From positions 1 to 36,816 of the forward strand of contig CAKRRU010000011.1 of the NCBI GenBank assembly GCA_934394515.1: a stretch of DNA of 36,816 nt, read 5' to 3'. The notes beneath the pieces were generated by a model that was given only the letters and a program-made list of their open reading frames with translations, was not told the DNA's origin and searched no databases. Both the position numbers and the translations under genes were made by a program. Shown one piece after another: positions 9,375 through 18,273 of this stretch. Every line of letters starts with the position of its first letter. Position 1 is the first letter of the stretch. The DNA is from an uncultured Acetatifactor sp. (GTDB taxonomy: Bacteria; Bacillota; Clostridia; Lachnospirales; Lachnospiraceae).

Positions 9375-10274
9375 CTATTCCTTCACACCGCCGAGAGTCA
9401 GTCCTGCCACGAAATACTTCTGTAAGAAAGGATAAATACAGATAATAGGCAGCATGGTAATAATTGTCGCCGCCGCACGCACGGAAGTCGGTGTTACCGT
9501 TCCTGCCGCATTTTTCATTGCTTCTGCTGAAGTTCCCTGATTGGTTACAGAAGACAATAATTTCATCAATTCATACTGTAACGTTGTCAGATCACTGCTC
9601 ATACGATTGTACAACATGGCGTCGAACCAGGAGTTCCATTGTCCTACTGCCACGAACAGTGCCACCGTAGCATATACCGGCTTACACAGCGGAGAATAGA
9701 TTTTCAGGAAAATGGTACTGTATCCGGCACCGTCCAGCTGTGCGGACTCTTCCAGGCTGTCAGGAATACCGTTCATGTAAGTACGGATGACCAGCATATT
9801 GAAGGCACTGACCATTCCGGGGATCACGTATACCCAGAAACTGTTGGTAAGCCCCAATCCCTTATACAGCAGGAACGTAGGGATCAGTCCGCCGTTTACA
9901 TACATCGTCACGACCCAGAACAGGGAGACTTCTCTCTGGAACAGGAATCTCTTGCGGCTGACAATGAATGCAAGAATGGCATTCGCCGCCAGTGACAACA
10001 GCGTACCGATCAGGGTTCTTGCCACCGTAATATAAGCACCGGTGATCAGGTTGTCTTTATGTAGAACCGTCGTATAGTTTTTCCAGGTAAATTTTCTCGG
10101 CCACAGATAGATTCCGCCCCGCAAGGCATCCGTACCGTCATTCAACGAAATGGCCAGAGTATTTAACACCGGATAAAGTGTCACTATCACAAACAAAATC
10201 ATGATGATTGCGTTTACGATCGGAAATATTTCGATTTTTTTGGATTTGATCTTATATTGTGTATCTACTATCAT
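9375..10274 (-). CDS. CUT1 ABC sugar transporter permease (YtcP/LplC type)
   Basis: A 299-residue inner membrane permease with six predicted helices. The binding-protein-dependent permease (EAA) loop reads DSLEESAQLDGAGYSTIFLKIYSPLCKP. The helix before it (FWVYVIPGMVSAFNMLVIRTYM) and the C-terminal FVAGLTLGGVKE are typical of the LplC/YtcP subgroup. It lies 20 bp after the partner permease gene and must form a heterodimer with it. No ABC ATPase gene is in the window, as usual for Firmicute CUT1 systems, which share an MsmX-type ATPase encoded elsewhere. Confidence 0.93.
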   Translation of the reverse strand: MIVDTQYKIKSKKIEIFPIVNAIIMILFVIVTLYPVLNTLAISLNDGTDALRGGIYLWPRKFTWKNYTTVLHKDNLITGAYITVARTLIGTLLSLAANAILAFIVSRKRFLFQREVSLFWVVTMYVNGGLIPTFLLYKGLGLTNSFWVYVIPGMVSAFNMLVIRTYMNGIPDSLEESAQLDGAGYSTIFLKIYSPLCKPVYATVALFVAVGQWNSWFDAMLYNRMSSDLTTLQYELMKLLSSVTNQGTSAEAMKNAAGTVTPTSVRAAATIITMLPIICIYPFLQKYFVAGLTLGGVKE

Positions 10275-10294
10275 TGCATTACCATCTCTTTCCG

Positions 10295-11251
10295 CTAGAA
10301 TAGCTGTTCTTCTCCGTTATGTTTTGCGATCTGGTTCGCCAGTACGATCAGAATGATACTTACCAGACTCTTGAAGATACCGGCGGCGGTACCGATTGCA
10401 TAGTCTCCCTGGCTGATACCCCATTTCAATACGTAAATATCAATCGTCTGGGAGAACTTTTGTACCAGTCCGTTTCCTAACAGATACTGAATTTCAAATC
10501 CTGCGTTTAATACGTTACCGACATTCATCAACAGCAAAATAACGATGGTCGGCTTGATTCCCGGAAGGGTAACATATTTGATCTTGTTCCATCTTCCCGC
10601 ACCGTCTATGGCTGCTGCCTCATACAGCGAAGGGTCAATGGAAGTAATGGCCGCCAGATAAATAATGGCATTCCAGCCTGTCTCTTTCCAGACATTGGCA
10701 AATGCCACGATCGGCCAGAAATACCCCGGATGGGCAAAAAAATTGATCGGCTGACTGAGCACATGCAGATTCATCAGCACTTCGTTCACAATACCGGTAC
10801 CGGACAACATATCATGTAAAATACCGGTTACAATGATCCATGACAGGAAATGCGGCAGATAAGAGATCGTCTGTACTGTCTTCTTCCCACCCTTGCTCTT
10901 GATCTCGTTCAATAAAATAGCAAATACGATTGCTGTCACAAAGGTCGCCACCAGATTGATCACGCCCATGGCCAGCGTGTTACGGATAACGCGGAGGAAT
11001 GTCACATCCGAGAATAGCATCTGAAACTTCTGCAGTCCTACAAATTTAGAATGTAAGATTCCCAGCTGGGGCTTATAGTTCTGAAACGCCATAGCCCATC
11101 CCACAAGCGGCAGATAATAAAAGATCACCCCATAGATCATCATTATTCCCGCCCAGAATAACAGCACTTTTTGTCTTTTGATCTCTTTCCATGTGATCGG
11201 TGTTCTGGTTTGTTTTACTTTTGGTTTCGATTTTGTTCTCGTTAACGACAT
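10295..11251 (-). CDS. CUT1 ABC sugar transporter permease (LplB type)
   Basis: A 318-residue permease with a charged cytoplasmic N-terminus followed by six membrane helices. The EAA loop reads DPSLYEAAAIDGAGRWNKIKYVTLPGIKP. LFWAGIMMIYGVIFYYLPLVGW and FVGLQKFQ are characteristic of the LplB group. The start is placed at the ATG at 11251, which has AAGGAG seven bases upstream; the longer reading from a TTG 18 bases earlier would run through that site. A terminator-like hairpin separates it from the binding-protein gene, so it is probably made at a lower level than the binding protein. Confidence 0.93.
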   Translation of the reverse strand: MSLTRTKSKPKVKQTRTPITWKEIKRQKVLLFWAGIMMIYGVIFYYLPLVGWAMAFQNYKPQLGILHSKFVGLQKFQMLFSDVTFLRVIRNTLAMGVINLVATFVTAIVFAILLNEIKSKGGKKTVQTISYLPHFLSWIIVTGILHDMLSGTGIVNEVLMNLHVLSQPINFFAHPGYFWPIVAFANVWKETGWNAIIYLAAITSIDPSLYEAAAIDGAGRWNKIKYVTLPGIKPTIVILLLMNVGNVLNAGFEIQYLLGNGLVQKFSQTIDIYVLKWGISQGDYAIGTAAGIFKSLVSIILIVLANQIAKHNGEEQLF

Positions 11252-11267
11252 AGCTTCGCTCCTTAGC

Positions 11268-11303
11268 AAAAACGGGCAGATGAAATTTTACTCGCATCTG
11301 CCC
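11268..11303 (-). terminator. Intercistronic hairpin / partial terminator after the binding-protein gene
   Basis: On the minus strand GGGCAGATG (complement of 11295-11303) pairs perfectly with CATCTGCCC (complement of 11274-11282). The stem is followed by GTTTTTG, and the permease ribosome site begins a few bases later. The stem is strong but the T-run is short. It is therefore more likely to cause partial termination or protect the upstream mRNA than to stop transcription. This is a common way to produce more binding protein than permease. Confidence 0.65.
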
Positions 11304-11327
11304 ATTTTCAAATTTCATTTATAGTTT

Positions 11328-13034
11328 TTATTTAAACTTTGCTGCCAGCTCCATTCTACTGTCCAGTTCTGTCTGTAATTCGCTGATAAAGTCTTCCGGC
11401 TTGCAAGCGTTGTATGCCTCCATATAGGCTGCCCATGCGCTGTCGAAATCGGCTGCCATAACTACCTGAGGCAGCTGCTCGTGCTTTACCTCACCGATCT
11501 TGGTCCATGCCATTCCGCCGGGGGTACTGGTATTGAAGTTGTTGGAGAAGGACCACATAGGATACCATTCACCGGGTGCATCATTGGTACCCAGCATCTC
11601 TACATAAGTCTCTGCGCCGTATGCCTGGAATGCTTCCTTGACATCATCATTTAATCCGTCGAAGAATTCTTTTGCCTGTCCGTCGGGCTTGTTGGCATTG
11701 ATGCCGTCATCGCTGGTTCCGTTATACTGAGGGAAATAAGAATAAGAGCACATATGAGATGCCTTATACTCAGTATCGGAAGCCTGCATTCTCTGCTCCG
11801 CTGTTCTGTAGAATTCGCCGTTCTCATCTACTTCATAGTCAACACCTTCCACGCCCCAGAAACGAAGATTGTGAATATCCTGATCCAGCAGATCATTGAT
11901 CAGCTTCAGTGCTCCCGGAACATCCTTACAGCTTACAGTAATTGCCAGTCCGCTTCCGGAGTTGAATGCGCCGCCGGCATTGTGCCACTGGTTCTTCACA
12001 CTCTCATCAATGGTAATGGGAAGAGGAATATAATCACATCCCTGTGCATCCAGGCCTGCCTGCTTGATGGCATCTCCTGCATTATAAGCGAAATCCCACC
12101 ACTGATCGATCATGCCGAGCACACGTCCGGTAGAAAGTTTGGAAATGTACTCATCATAGGACTGTGTAAAGGATTCGGGATCTACGATACCCTTCTGGTA
12201 TTCTTCATTTAATTTTCTGAAGTATTTCACTGCGGTATCGGAAGTATTGTAATCCAATACTGTCAGGGTCTCAGGATCTACCATACAGCTTCCGTCATTG
12301 GGATAGCCGTCCAGGAACTGCGGTGCATTCTCCAGACAGAAGTATCTCCAGTCATCGCAGAGAATGGTGTAAGGAATGTTGGCGGTTCCGTCTTCCATGG
12401 TAGGATTTGCTGCGTTGTAGCTCTCGATCAGATCAAAGTACTGATCCATGGTTCTTACTTCCGGATAGCCGGCCCATTTCAGAACTCTTGCCTGGATCCA
12501 GAATGCCTCATCATTATGTGCACATACCTTCTCTTCATTCTTAATGCAGCTGAACTGAGGGATCCAGTAAATATGGCCGTCATCCTGACGAAGCTTTTCC
12601 CACTCCAGATCCGTGAACAGGTTCTTGATATTGGGATAATCATCCAGATAATCATCCAATGCCACCAAAGCTCCTGCTTCATACAGCTGTGTGGTTCCAG
12701 TCTGTCCTTCAATGAAATCCGGATACTCACCGCCGGCGATCATGGTGCCGACTGCTTCATCTGCGGTCTGTCCGGTCAGCCAGGTCTCTTTTACCTTGGC
12801 TCCGACTTTTTCCGCGATCAATTGCTGCACTTCATTGTCATCATTGATTTCGGATCCCGCTACGCCAAAGAAAGCTGTGAACTCTTTGATACCGCCTTCG
12901 TCTGCGGTGCTCTCGCTTCCTGCGCTCGTCGTACCGCCTCCGGATGTCTGGTTGCCGTCACTGCCACATCCGGTGAACAGTGCCGCTGTCATTGCTGACA
13001 CGAGTAACATGCTTACAAGTCTTTTTTTGTTCAT
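11328..13034 (-). CDS. Extracellular sugar-binding lipoprotein of the ABC importer (SBP1)
   Basis: A 568-residue solute-binding protein. The signal peptide ends in a lipobox, ALFTGC, with Cys23 as the lipidated residue. A Ser/Thr/Gly-rich linker (24-45) and a large two-lobed binding domain follow. Conserved aromatic stretches such as GHIYWIPQF, EAFWIQARVLKWAGYP and WRYFCLENAPQFLDGYP probably line the glycan site. GGGAGG precedes the ATG. It is the first gene of the transporter unit, with its own promoter at 13064-13091. It probably captures xylo-oligosaccharides at the cell surface and hands them to the two permeases downstream (substrate inferred from the enzymes). A close paralogue without a lipobox is at 22224-23858. 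Confidence 0.93.
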   Translation of the reverse strand: MNKKRLVSMLLVSAMTAALFTGCGSDGNQTSGGGTTSAGSESTADEGGIKEFTAFFGVAGSEINDDNEVQQLIAEKVGAKVKETWLTGQTADEAVGTMIAGGEYPDFIEGQTGTTQLYEAGALVALDDYLDDYPNIKNLFTDLEWEKLRQDDGHIYWIPQFSCIKNEEKVCAHNDEAFWIQARVLKWAGYPEVRTMDQYFDLIESYNAANPTMEDGTANIPYTILCDDWRYFCLENAPQFLDGYPNDGSCMVDPETLTVLDYNTSDTAVKYFRKLNEEYQKGIVDPESFTQSYDEYISKLSTGRVLGMIDQWWDFAYNAGDAIKQAGLDAQGCDYIPLPITIDESVKNQWHNAGGAFNSGSGLAITVSCKDVPGALKLINDLLDQDIHNLRFWGVEGVDYEVDENGEFYRTAEQRMQASDTEYKASHMCSYSYFPQYNGTSDDGINANKPDGQAKEFFDGLNDDVKEAFQAYGAETYVEMLGTNDAPGEWYPMWSFSNNFNTSTPGGMAWTKIGEVKHEQLPQVVMAADFDSAWAAYMEAYNACKPEDFISELQTELDSRMELAAKFK

Positions 13035-13063
13035 GTTGTAACTACCTCCCTTTTGATAAGTCT

Positions 13064-13091
13064 ATTTTACCGTTTTGGGAGAGACAAACAA
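13064..13091 (-). promoter_or_regulatory. Candidate promoter of the transporter operon
   Basis: On the minus strand TTGTTT (complement of 13086-13091) and TAAAAT (complement of 13064-13069) are 16 bp apart, just after the yesN terminator. The -35 box is weak, which suits a promoter needing an activator such as YesN. Transcription would begin about 20-25 bp before the binding-protein start codon. Confidence 0.45.
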
Positions 13092-13107
13092 TCAGACTAA
13101 CTATAGT

Positions 13108-13152
13108 AAAAAACAGGGTAAACTATAGGTGTCTATAATTTACCCTGTTTTT
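13108..13152 (-). terminator. Strong Rho-independent terminator after yesN
   Basis: The arms AAAACAGGGTAAA (13110-13122) and TTTACCCTGTTTT (13139-13151) pair perfectly. They continue through TATAG/CTATA to a four-base loop, about 18 bp in all. On the minus strand the stem is followed by a run of T, and the plus strand also ends in T5, so it could work both ways. It lies 21 bp after the yesN stop codon and separates yesMN from the transporter unit. Confidence 0.85.
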
Positions 13153-13173
13153 ATTACATTTTGTTGTGAACCC

Positions 13174-14769
13174 CTAATCTCCCTGCTGCATCTTCTTGCG
13201 GAATCTCGCCGGGGTACAGCCTTTTACCTGGATAAACCGGTTCGTAAAATAATCCAGATCATGATATCCCACATCCTCTGCAATCTGTACGATCTTTTTG
13301 TCCGTACGAAGCAGTGCATCCGCCGCCTGCTCCATCCGGTAATTGTTCAGATAGTCTTTAAAGGATTGTCCGTATTTTTTCCGGAACAACTGTCCCAGGT
13401 AGGCACTGTTGACATAGTATTTCTCACTTAAGCTCCGCAGAGTGATATTCGAATCATAATTCTCCCGGATCTCCTTTTCCACCATTCCCAGTATCCCTCT
13501 GGATACGTTTTTGCGAAGCTGGGAAAGGTAATCCGCATACTCACAGGCAAATCTGGTCAGATGCGCCCTGCTTCCGCGTTTCACGCCTGCCTCAAAGCTG
13601 CTCTCACTGATCACCCGAAGTATTTCTTCCTGATTCACATCATCATCCTGTTCACATGCCAGATGGATCAGCTGGAACAGCAGATAATTGATGTTTAATG
13701 TCATGGCTTCGCCGCAGATTCCGCGCTTACTCATCTCTTCGTAGAAAAATCCCACCGCTTCCCGGATCTCCATGGGGTCATTGCGCTCTATGGCTTTCAA
13801 CAGCCTGTCCAGACTTTCCTTGCACAGGATCAGTCCTTCCGGAGAGACCTGTACCTCTTCCTCATAGTAGTAAATACTCTTTTTGGCACGGAACCCCTGA
13901 AAAGACCGGAGCATACAGGTATTGCCGTAAGACTTTGCAATATTGGCGATATCCGTCACCCGTTTTCCGACCAGCATGACCACACTTTTTTGTAAATTCG
14001 ATGTGAGATATTCCAGCAGACGGTTCAGATATTTCTTCTCATCCATGTCTGCTTTTTCAAAAACATAATCAAACAAAAGCAGTCCGATGTCATAGATTTT
14101 CTCATTTACTGACACGTCAAAGACGCACAGATCCGCATCTTCTTTCAGATACTCCCTGCTGTGTTCATACAGCTGTCTCTGGAAACTGCGCATTTCCCGG
14201 TCTGTTGTTCCTTCCTCATCAAAGGAATCCTCCATTCGGATCTCCACGTATCTTACGCCGGTTCCGCATCGCATATGGTCCCGTACATATTTTACGTTCA
14301 GATCATCGTATTTTCCCTGGATCAGCGCGATCAGATGTCTTGCCAGATATGCCTGCTCCAGTTTCCGGTTTTTCTCATGATCTGCTTTTTCCTTGCTGCG
14401 CATTACCAGTACTTTGTTCAATACTTTCAAAAGTATCTCACTGTCCACCGGTTTCAACAGATAATCTGTACAGTCATTCTGCATCGCCTGTCTGGCAAAA
14501 CTAAATTCCGCATAACCGCTCAGAATCACAAAGTAAGCATCCGATATTTCCTCCTTACGGATCCGTTCCAACAGCTCAAGTCCCGTCATCTGCGGCATCT
14601 TAATGTCTGCAATGATCAGATCCACCTTTTCCCGTTCCAGAAAAGACAACGCTTCCAGTCCGTTTGATGCCGTACCCACGATTTGAAATCCTTCCCGTTC
14701 CCAGTCCACCAAAAGCTTCAATCCCTGTAAAATAAACGGTTCATCATCCACCAATAATACTTTCAACAT
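13174..14769 (-). CDS. YesN-type response regulator (REC + AraC HTH)
   Basis: A 531-residue two-component response regulator. The receiver domain (1-120) shows the acidic DDE at 8-10, the phosphorylation site Asp55 in LIIADIKMP, and the conserved KPVD near 105. A long middle segment (about 130-420) is of the kind seen in YesN proteins. The C-terminal AraC-type DNA-binding domain contains NITLRSLSEKYYVNSAYLGQLFRKKYG and GYHDLDYFTNRF. The start ATG at 14769 overlaps the kinase gene end by 7 bases, and GGAGG lies upstream, so translation is probably coupled. It most likely activates the transporter promoter just downstream in response to the partner kinase. Confidence 0.93.
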   Translation of the reverse strand: MLKVLLVDDEPFILQGLKLLVDWEREGFQIVGTASNGLEALSFLEREKVDLIIADIKMPQMTGLELLERIRKEEISDAYFVILSGYAEFSFARQAMQNDCTDYLLKPVDSEILLKVLNKVLVMRSKEKADHEKNRKLEQAYLARHLIALIQGKYDDLNVKYVRDHMRCGTGVRYVEIRMEDSFDEEGTTDREMRSFQRQLYEHSREYLKEDADLCVFDVSVNEKIYDIGLLLFDYVFEKADMDEKKYLNRLLEYLTSNLQKSVVMLVGKRVTDIANIAKSYGNTCMLRSFQGFRAKKSIYYYEEEVQVSPEGLILCKESLDRLLKAIERNDPMEIREAVGFFYEEMSKRGICGEAMTLNINYLLFQLIHLACEQDDDVNQEEILRVISESSFEAGVKRGSRAHLTRFACEYADYLSQLRKNVSRGILGMVEKEIRENYDSNITLRSLSEKYYVNSAYLGQLFRKKYGQSFKDYLNNYRMEQAADALLRTDKKIVQIAEDVGYHDLDYFTNRFIQVKGCTPARFRKKMQQGD

Positions 14770-16559
14770 CTGTCCTGCCCTCCTACACCTGATTCCATGG
14801 AATCGTTTTTATTCCATGGAATTTCTATCGTAACAGAAGTTCCAAGTCCTTCTTCTCCTTCTACGCAGAATCTTACCTGATCGTCCGTCACCATTTTCAG
14901 TCTCACACAGGCGTTAATGATTCCCACTCTTCCGCCGCCTTTCAGCATCTCTATGCTGGCATTCTGCATATTGTTCTGCAATTCCGAAAGCTTCTCTTCC
15001 GGCATACCGCTTCCGGTGTCTTCAATCTCTATATTCAGGACCTCTCCCGTTCTGCCGATCCGGACGAAGATCCATCCCGGCGCGGATTTACTCTCAATTC
15101 CGTGCACACAGGCATTTTCCACAAAAGTAACGATCGTAAGTTTCGGTATCTTGAAAGCTTCACAGTCCTCATCTACTTCAATATCATAATTCAATCGTTC
15201 TCCGAACCGGTACTTCTGAAGAACCAGATACGCTTTTACGAACTCAATTTCCTGGCTGATACTTACGGAATCATTGCCCCATTCCACATACTGACGCTGC
15301 ATTACCGCCAGCTTTGCCACCATATCCGCCGTTTCATTTTCTTTTTTCAGAATACTGTGCATCCGGATACTTTCCAGCACATTAAACAGAAAATGGGGAT
15401 TGATCTGGCTGTGCAAAGCCAGAAGCTCAGCGTTTTTCCTGCCTACCAGCATCTCCTGTTCCTTGATCTTATTCTTGTACACCGTCTGGATCAATTCATT
15501 GGTGCGTTCCACCATACGGTTATAATTGCGGATCATGCTGCCGATCTCATCCCTGCCCCCTTCCATATCCAGAGGCACCAGATGATCGCTGTCCACAGAT
15601 TTGAAGACCTGACTCAGCTCTGTGATCCGTTTGGTAAAAGAACGGTTAAATATCTGCATAAACCAGAACGGAAACAGCACATTTACCGCAAGCAACAGTA
15701 AAATCATCGGTGATTCGTTACGAATACTGGTCAGGACACTGTCCGGTGCACGTTTCACATATATAGTAAGCTCCGTACCATACAAGCTTAAGGGATGTAC
15801 ATAGGCTTTCTTCTCCGTTCCGTCCAGTGTCTGGAAATCACTGCCGTAACTGCCATAGTTGCCATTGGAGAGAAGGATCCGGTTCCCGTCACAGATCAGT
15901 ACCTCATTGTCATAATTCATGTTTTTGAGAGTACGGACGATGCTGCTGTAATCAAATTCGATTTTCAGATATTTTTCCGTATCCGCATCATAGAAATCCA
16001 GTCTCTGCAGATAAATGATGCGGCGCTCTCTGGTGATTCTGGAGCTGCTGTCATCATAGACAAAAAATACCCCCTTGCTCTTCTTCTGTTCATTCAGCAG
16101 GCGATAGCTCTCCGTTTCACGGATCTTGTCTATCGTGTTGACTCTGCCGCCGTTTACAACGGTGTCGTTATCCGTATACAGGGTGAAGATCAGCCCGTTC
16201 ATTCCCAATGCATTTTCCAGCAGGGTCCGGTTCATGAAATCCTGATACGACGCCACATATTCCGCAGAATTTGTGTATTTTTTGGATAAAAACGTATCAA
16301 AATCGCGGTTGGTATAAATACTGTTGGCGATCTCACCGGCATTCCCGATCATGTTACCCAGACTGTATTCCACAGCACTCGCGATGTTTGCCATCTCGTG
16401 CTCTTTCCGCTCCCTGTCGAACTTCGTAATGGTGATACCTACCACACTGTCCGTAATGATCAGGGGAATCAGTACACAGACAACATAAAATATATAGAAC
16501 TTTTTCTTGATGGTAAAATTATCCATCCACCGGTCCAGCTTATACAGAAGCTTCCCCAT
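14763..16559 (-). CDS. YesM-type sensor histidine kinase
   Basis: A 598-residue membrane kinase. TM1 is at about 20-42, followed by a large extracellular sensor domain (about 45-280) and TM2 at about 283-303. A HAMP linker ends near 360. The His_kinase region has the phospho-acceptor His389 in INPHFLFN, followed by a HATPase domain with VENACVHG and IEDTGSGMP. This is the LytS/YesM class. I place the start at the ATG at 16559 because GGAGGAG lies just upstream; the reading that begins at 16619 runs through the leader hairpin and the ribosome site. It has its own promoter at 16646-16674. It is likely to sense extracellular xylo-oligosaccharides, directly or through a binding protein. Confidence 0.93.
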   Translation of the reverse strand: MGKLLYKLDRWMDNFTIKKKFYIFYVVCVLIPLIITDSVVGITITKFDRERKEHEMANIASAVEYSLGNMIGNAGEIANSIYTNRDFDTFLSKKYTNSAEYVASYQDFMNRTLLENALGMNGLIFTLYTDNDTVVNGGRVNTIDKIRETESYRLLNEQKKSKGVFFVYDDSSSRITRERRIIYLQRLDFYDADTEKYLKIEFDYSSIVRTLKNMNYDNEVLICDGNRILLSNGNYGSYGSDFQTLDGTEKKAYVHPLSLYGTELTIYVKRAPDSVLTSIRNESPMILLLLAVNVLFPFWFMQIFNRSFTKRITELSQVFKSVDSDHLVPLDMEGGRDEIGSMIRNYNRMVERTNELIQTVYKNKIKEQEMLVGRKNAELLALHSQINPHFLFNVLESIRMHSILKKENETADMVAKLAVMQRQYVEWGNDSVSISQEIEFVKAYLVLQKYRFGERLNYDIEVDEDCEAFKIPKLTIVTFVENACVHGIESKSAPGWIFVRIGRTGEVLNIEIEDTGSGMPEEKLSELQNNMQNASIEMLKGGGRVGIINACVRLKMVTDDQVRFCVEGEEGLGTSVTIEIPWNKNDSMESGVGGQDRC

Positions 16560-16583
16560 GCGTCCCTCTCCTCCAATGTAAGC

Positions 16584-16614
16584 AAAGAGCAGACAAATCC
16601 CCTGCCTGCTCTTT
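16584..16614 (-). other. Leader hairpin in the yesM 5' UTR
   Basis: AAAGAGCAG (16584-16592) and CTGCTCTTT (16606-16614) form a perfect 9-bp stem in the untranslated leader, ending about 12 bp before the GGAGG site of yesM. There is no T-run, so it is not a terminator. An mRNA-stabilising or translation-tuning role is possible. Confidence 0.45.
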
Positions 16615-16645
16615 CCCATAATGCATCTTTGCCACTCTTATTTTA

Positions 16646-16674
16646 ATTATAAATTATCCGTACTCTGTGCGCAA
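16646..16674 (-). promoter_or_regulatory. Candidate sigma-A promoter of yesMN
   Basis: On the minus strand TTGCGC (complement of 16669-16674) and TATAAT (complement of 16646-16651) are separated by exactly 17 bp. They lie between the GH43 stop codon and yesM. The perfect -10 box suggests constitutive expression of the sensor pair apart from the enzyme genes upstream. Confidence 0.65.
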
Positions 16675-16693
16675 TGCGTTTTTATAACGTATT

Positions 16694-18253
16694 TTATACT
16701 GCATTTTGTACAAACCATGCAAAATCCGCATAATTATTACTTTCCGTACCGTTGCCGGAAGCATACATTCCCACGGTGCAGCCAACGAATCCGCCTGCCT
16801 CCTCGGTCGTATACGGCAGCAGGCTGATCTGCTCCGCGGCAAGGATTCTCTTTTCCCCGGAAGTGATCCAGATATTTGCCTTCTGCCTGTCACACTGTAA
16901 CCGGATACGGAAAAATTTTTCTCCGTCTTCCACCGGCTTTTCGGCAAGAATCTTTTCTTCTCCGTGAATGCAGGAGGTCACCACGAAACAGTTCTGTGTA
17001 TCTGTTTTCCGGATTTCCATGCGCAGATGATTTTCATGGTTCTGATACAATACCATACCGGCTGTCTCGCTTTCCTGCTTCGGGGTAAATTCAAACCCTG
17101 TCTCCGCGTAAAAGCTGTAACTCTTCTGGCGGATTCCAAAATAGGCACAATGATTACGGTCTGCGATTTTCTCTTTCACGGTATATAATCTGAGTTTTCC
17201 CGGTCTGTGTGTCAGAGAATAGGTTGTTTTCTTCCGCTGCTCTATACATACCAGACGCTTATCCAGAGTCTGATCAAAGAACTGCAGATAATCCGAAGTA
17301 CTAACCTCTTCAGAGAACCGGTACTCCGGCAGAGGAATCTCCAGCGTATCTTCCAGGTGTCCCACGCCCTCAGCGATCACAGGCCAGCCATCCTCCCATG
17401 TCACTTTTGCGAGGAACGTCTCCCGTCCCATGCTGCTGTGACCGGCGCATGGTCTGGACGCCAGCATCACCACATACCAGTTGCCGTGCCCGTCATCCAC
17501 CAGATCTCCGTGTCCGGCATATCTCACCGGGTAATTTTTCCCAAGATTTCTATGGGTAAAAATGGGATTCCTGGGGCAGCCTTCAAACCATCGGAACAAC
17601 TCCTTACTTCTCGCTACGCTGATACTGTGCTCCGGTCCGGTTCCCCCTTCCGCATGCATCAGATAATAATAGCCGTCGATCTTATAGAGATGCGGTCCTT
17701 CCGGCCAGATGACATCCTTTACCGCACCCTTCCAGATTGCCATGCTCTCTCCCACAAGCTTCATTGTCCCAAGATCCAGTTCCTGCACCCAGATCTCCCA
17801 GTCACCGTTGTAGCGGACACCTTCCGGGTTCGGTCTGGTTCCGCAATAGTAACATTTTCCGTCATCATCGAAAAACAGGCTGGGATCGATCCCCGGTGCC
17901 GCATCCCCGAGATAATACGGATCCGACCATGGCCCCGCCGGATCTTTGGCAGTTACGATAAAATTACCACCGTAGCTTACATTGGTAGTGATCATATAAA
18001 ACAGTCCGTCATGATAGCGGATTGTCGGTGCATAGATACCTTCCGAAATCTCGCTTCCTTCTACCGGAAGCTGCTTAGGGCTTTCCAAAATATTGCTGAT
18101 CTGCTCCCAATGCGCCAGATCTCTGCTGTGGAATACCGGTACCCCCGGTCCGTACACGAAGCTGGAATTGACGATATAATAATCCTCCCCTACCCTGCAG
18201 ATAGATGGATCAGGATAAAATCCGGGTAAAATAGGGTTCTTTGCTATAACCAT
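16694..18253 (-). CDS. GH43 beta-xylosidase / alpha-L-arabinofuranosidase
   Basis: A 519-residue GH43 enzyme, cytoplasmic since there is no signal peptide. The five-bladed propeller domain (1 to about 300) opens with NPILPGFYPDPS. The catalytic triad is base Asp15, pKa modulator Asp123 (PGIDPSLFF) and acid Glu185 (WPEGPHLY), close in spacing to characterised GH43 xylosidases. The C-terminal beta-sandwich (about 320-519) is the extra domain found in this type of GH43 xylosidase. I place the start at 18253, with TGAGG upstream; a longer reading from 18286 would overlap the esterase gene. A 20-bp gap to the SGNH gene points to one operon. The choice between xylosidase and arabinofuranosidase cannot be settled from sequence. 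Confidence 0.92.
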   Translation of the reverse strand: MVIAKNPILPGFYPDPSICRVGEDYYIVNSSFVYGPGVPVFHSRDLAHWEQISNILESPKQLPVEGSEISEGIYAPTIRYHDGLFYMITTNVSYGGNFIVTAKDPAGPWSDPYYLGDAAPGIDPSLFFDDDGKCYYCGTRPNPEGVRYNGDWEIWVQELDLGTMKLVGESMAIWKGAVKDVIWPEGPHLYKIDGYYYLMHAEGGTGPEHSISVARSKELFRWFEGCPRNPIFTHRNLGKNYPVRYAGHGDLVDDGHGNWYVVMLASRPCAGHSSMGRETFLAKVTWEDGWPVIAEGVGHLEDTLEIPLPEYRFSEEVSTSDYLQFFDQTLDKRLVCIEQRKKTTYSLTHRPGKLRLYTVKEKIADRNHCAYFGIRQKSYSFYAETGFEFTPKQESETAGMVLYQNHENHLRMEIRKTDTQNCFVVTSCIHGEEKILAEKPVEDGEKFFRIRLQCDRQKANIWITSGEKRILAAEQISLLPYTTEEAGGFVGCTVGMYASGNGTESNNYADFAWFVQNAV

Positions 18254-18273
18254 TCTGTTGTCCTCACTTGCCT

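Noticed and set aside
14763..14769. YesM/YesN overlap as a programmed frameshift or fusion
   Set aside because: YesN has its own GGAGG and ATG, and both proteins are complete; a 7-base overlap is normal coupling.
17207..18229. A 340-codon open frame on the plus strand
   Set aside because: It lies wholly antisense to the GH43 gene, whose catalytic motifs are intact. It has no ribosome site or family resemblance. Similar plus-strand frames opposite other enzyme genes are also shadows.
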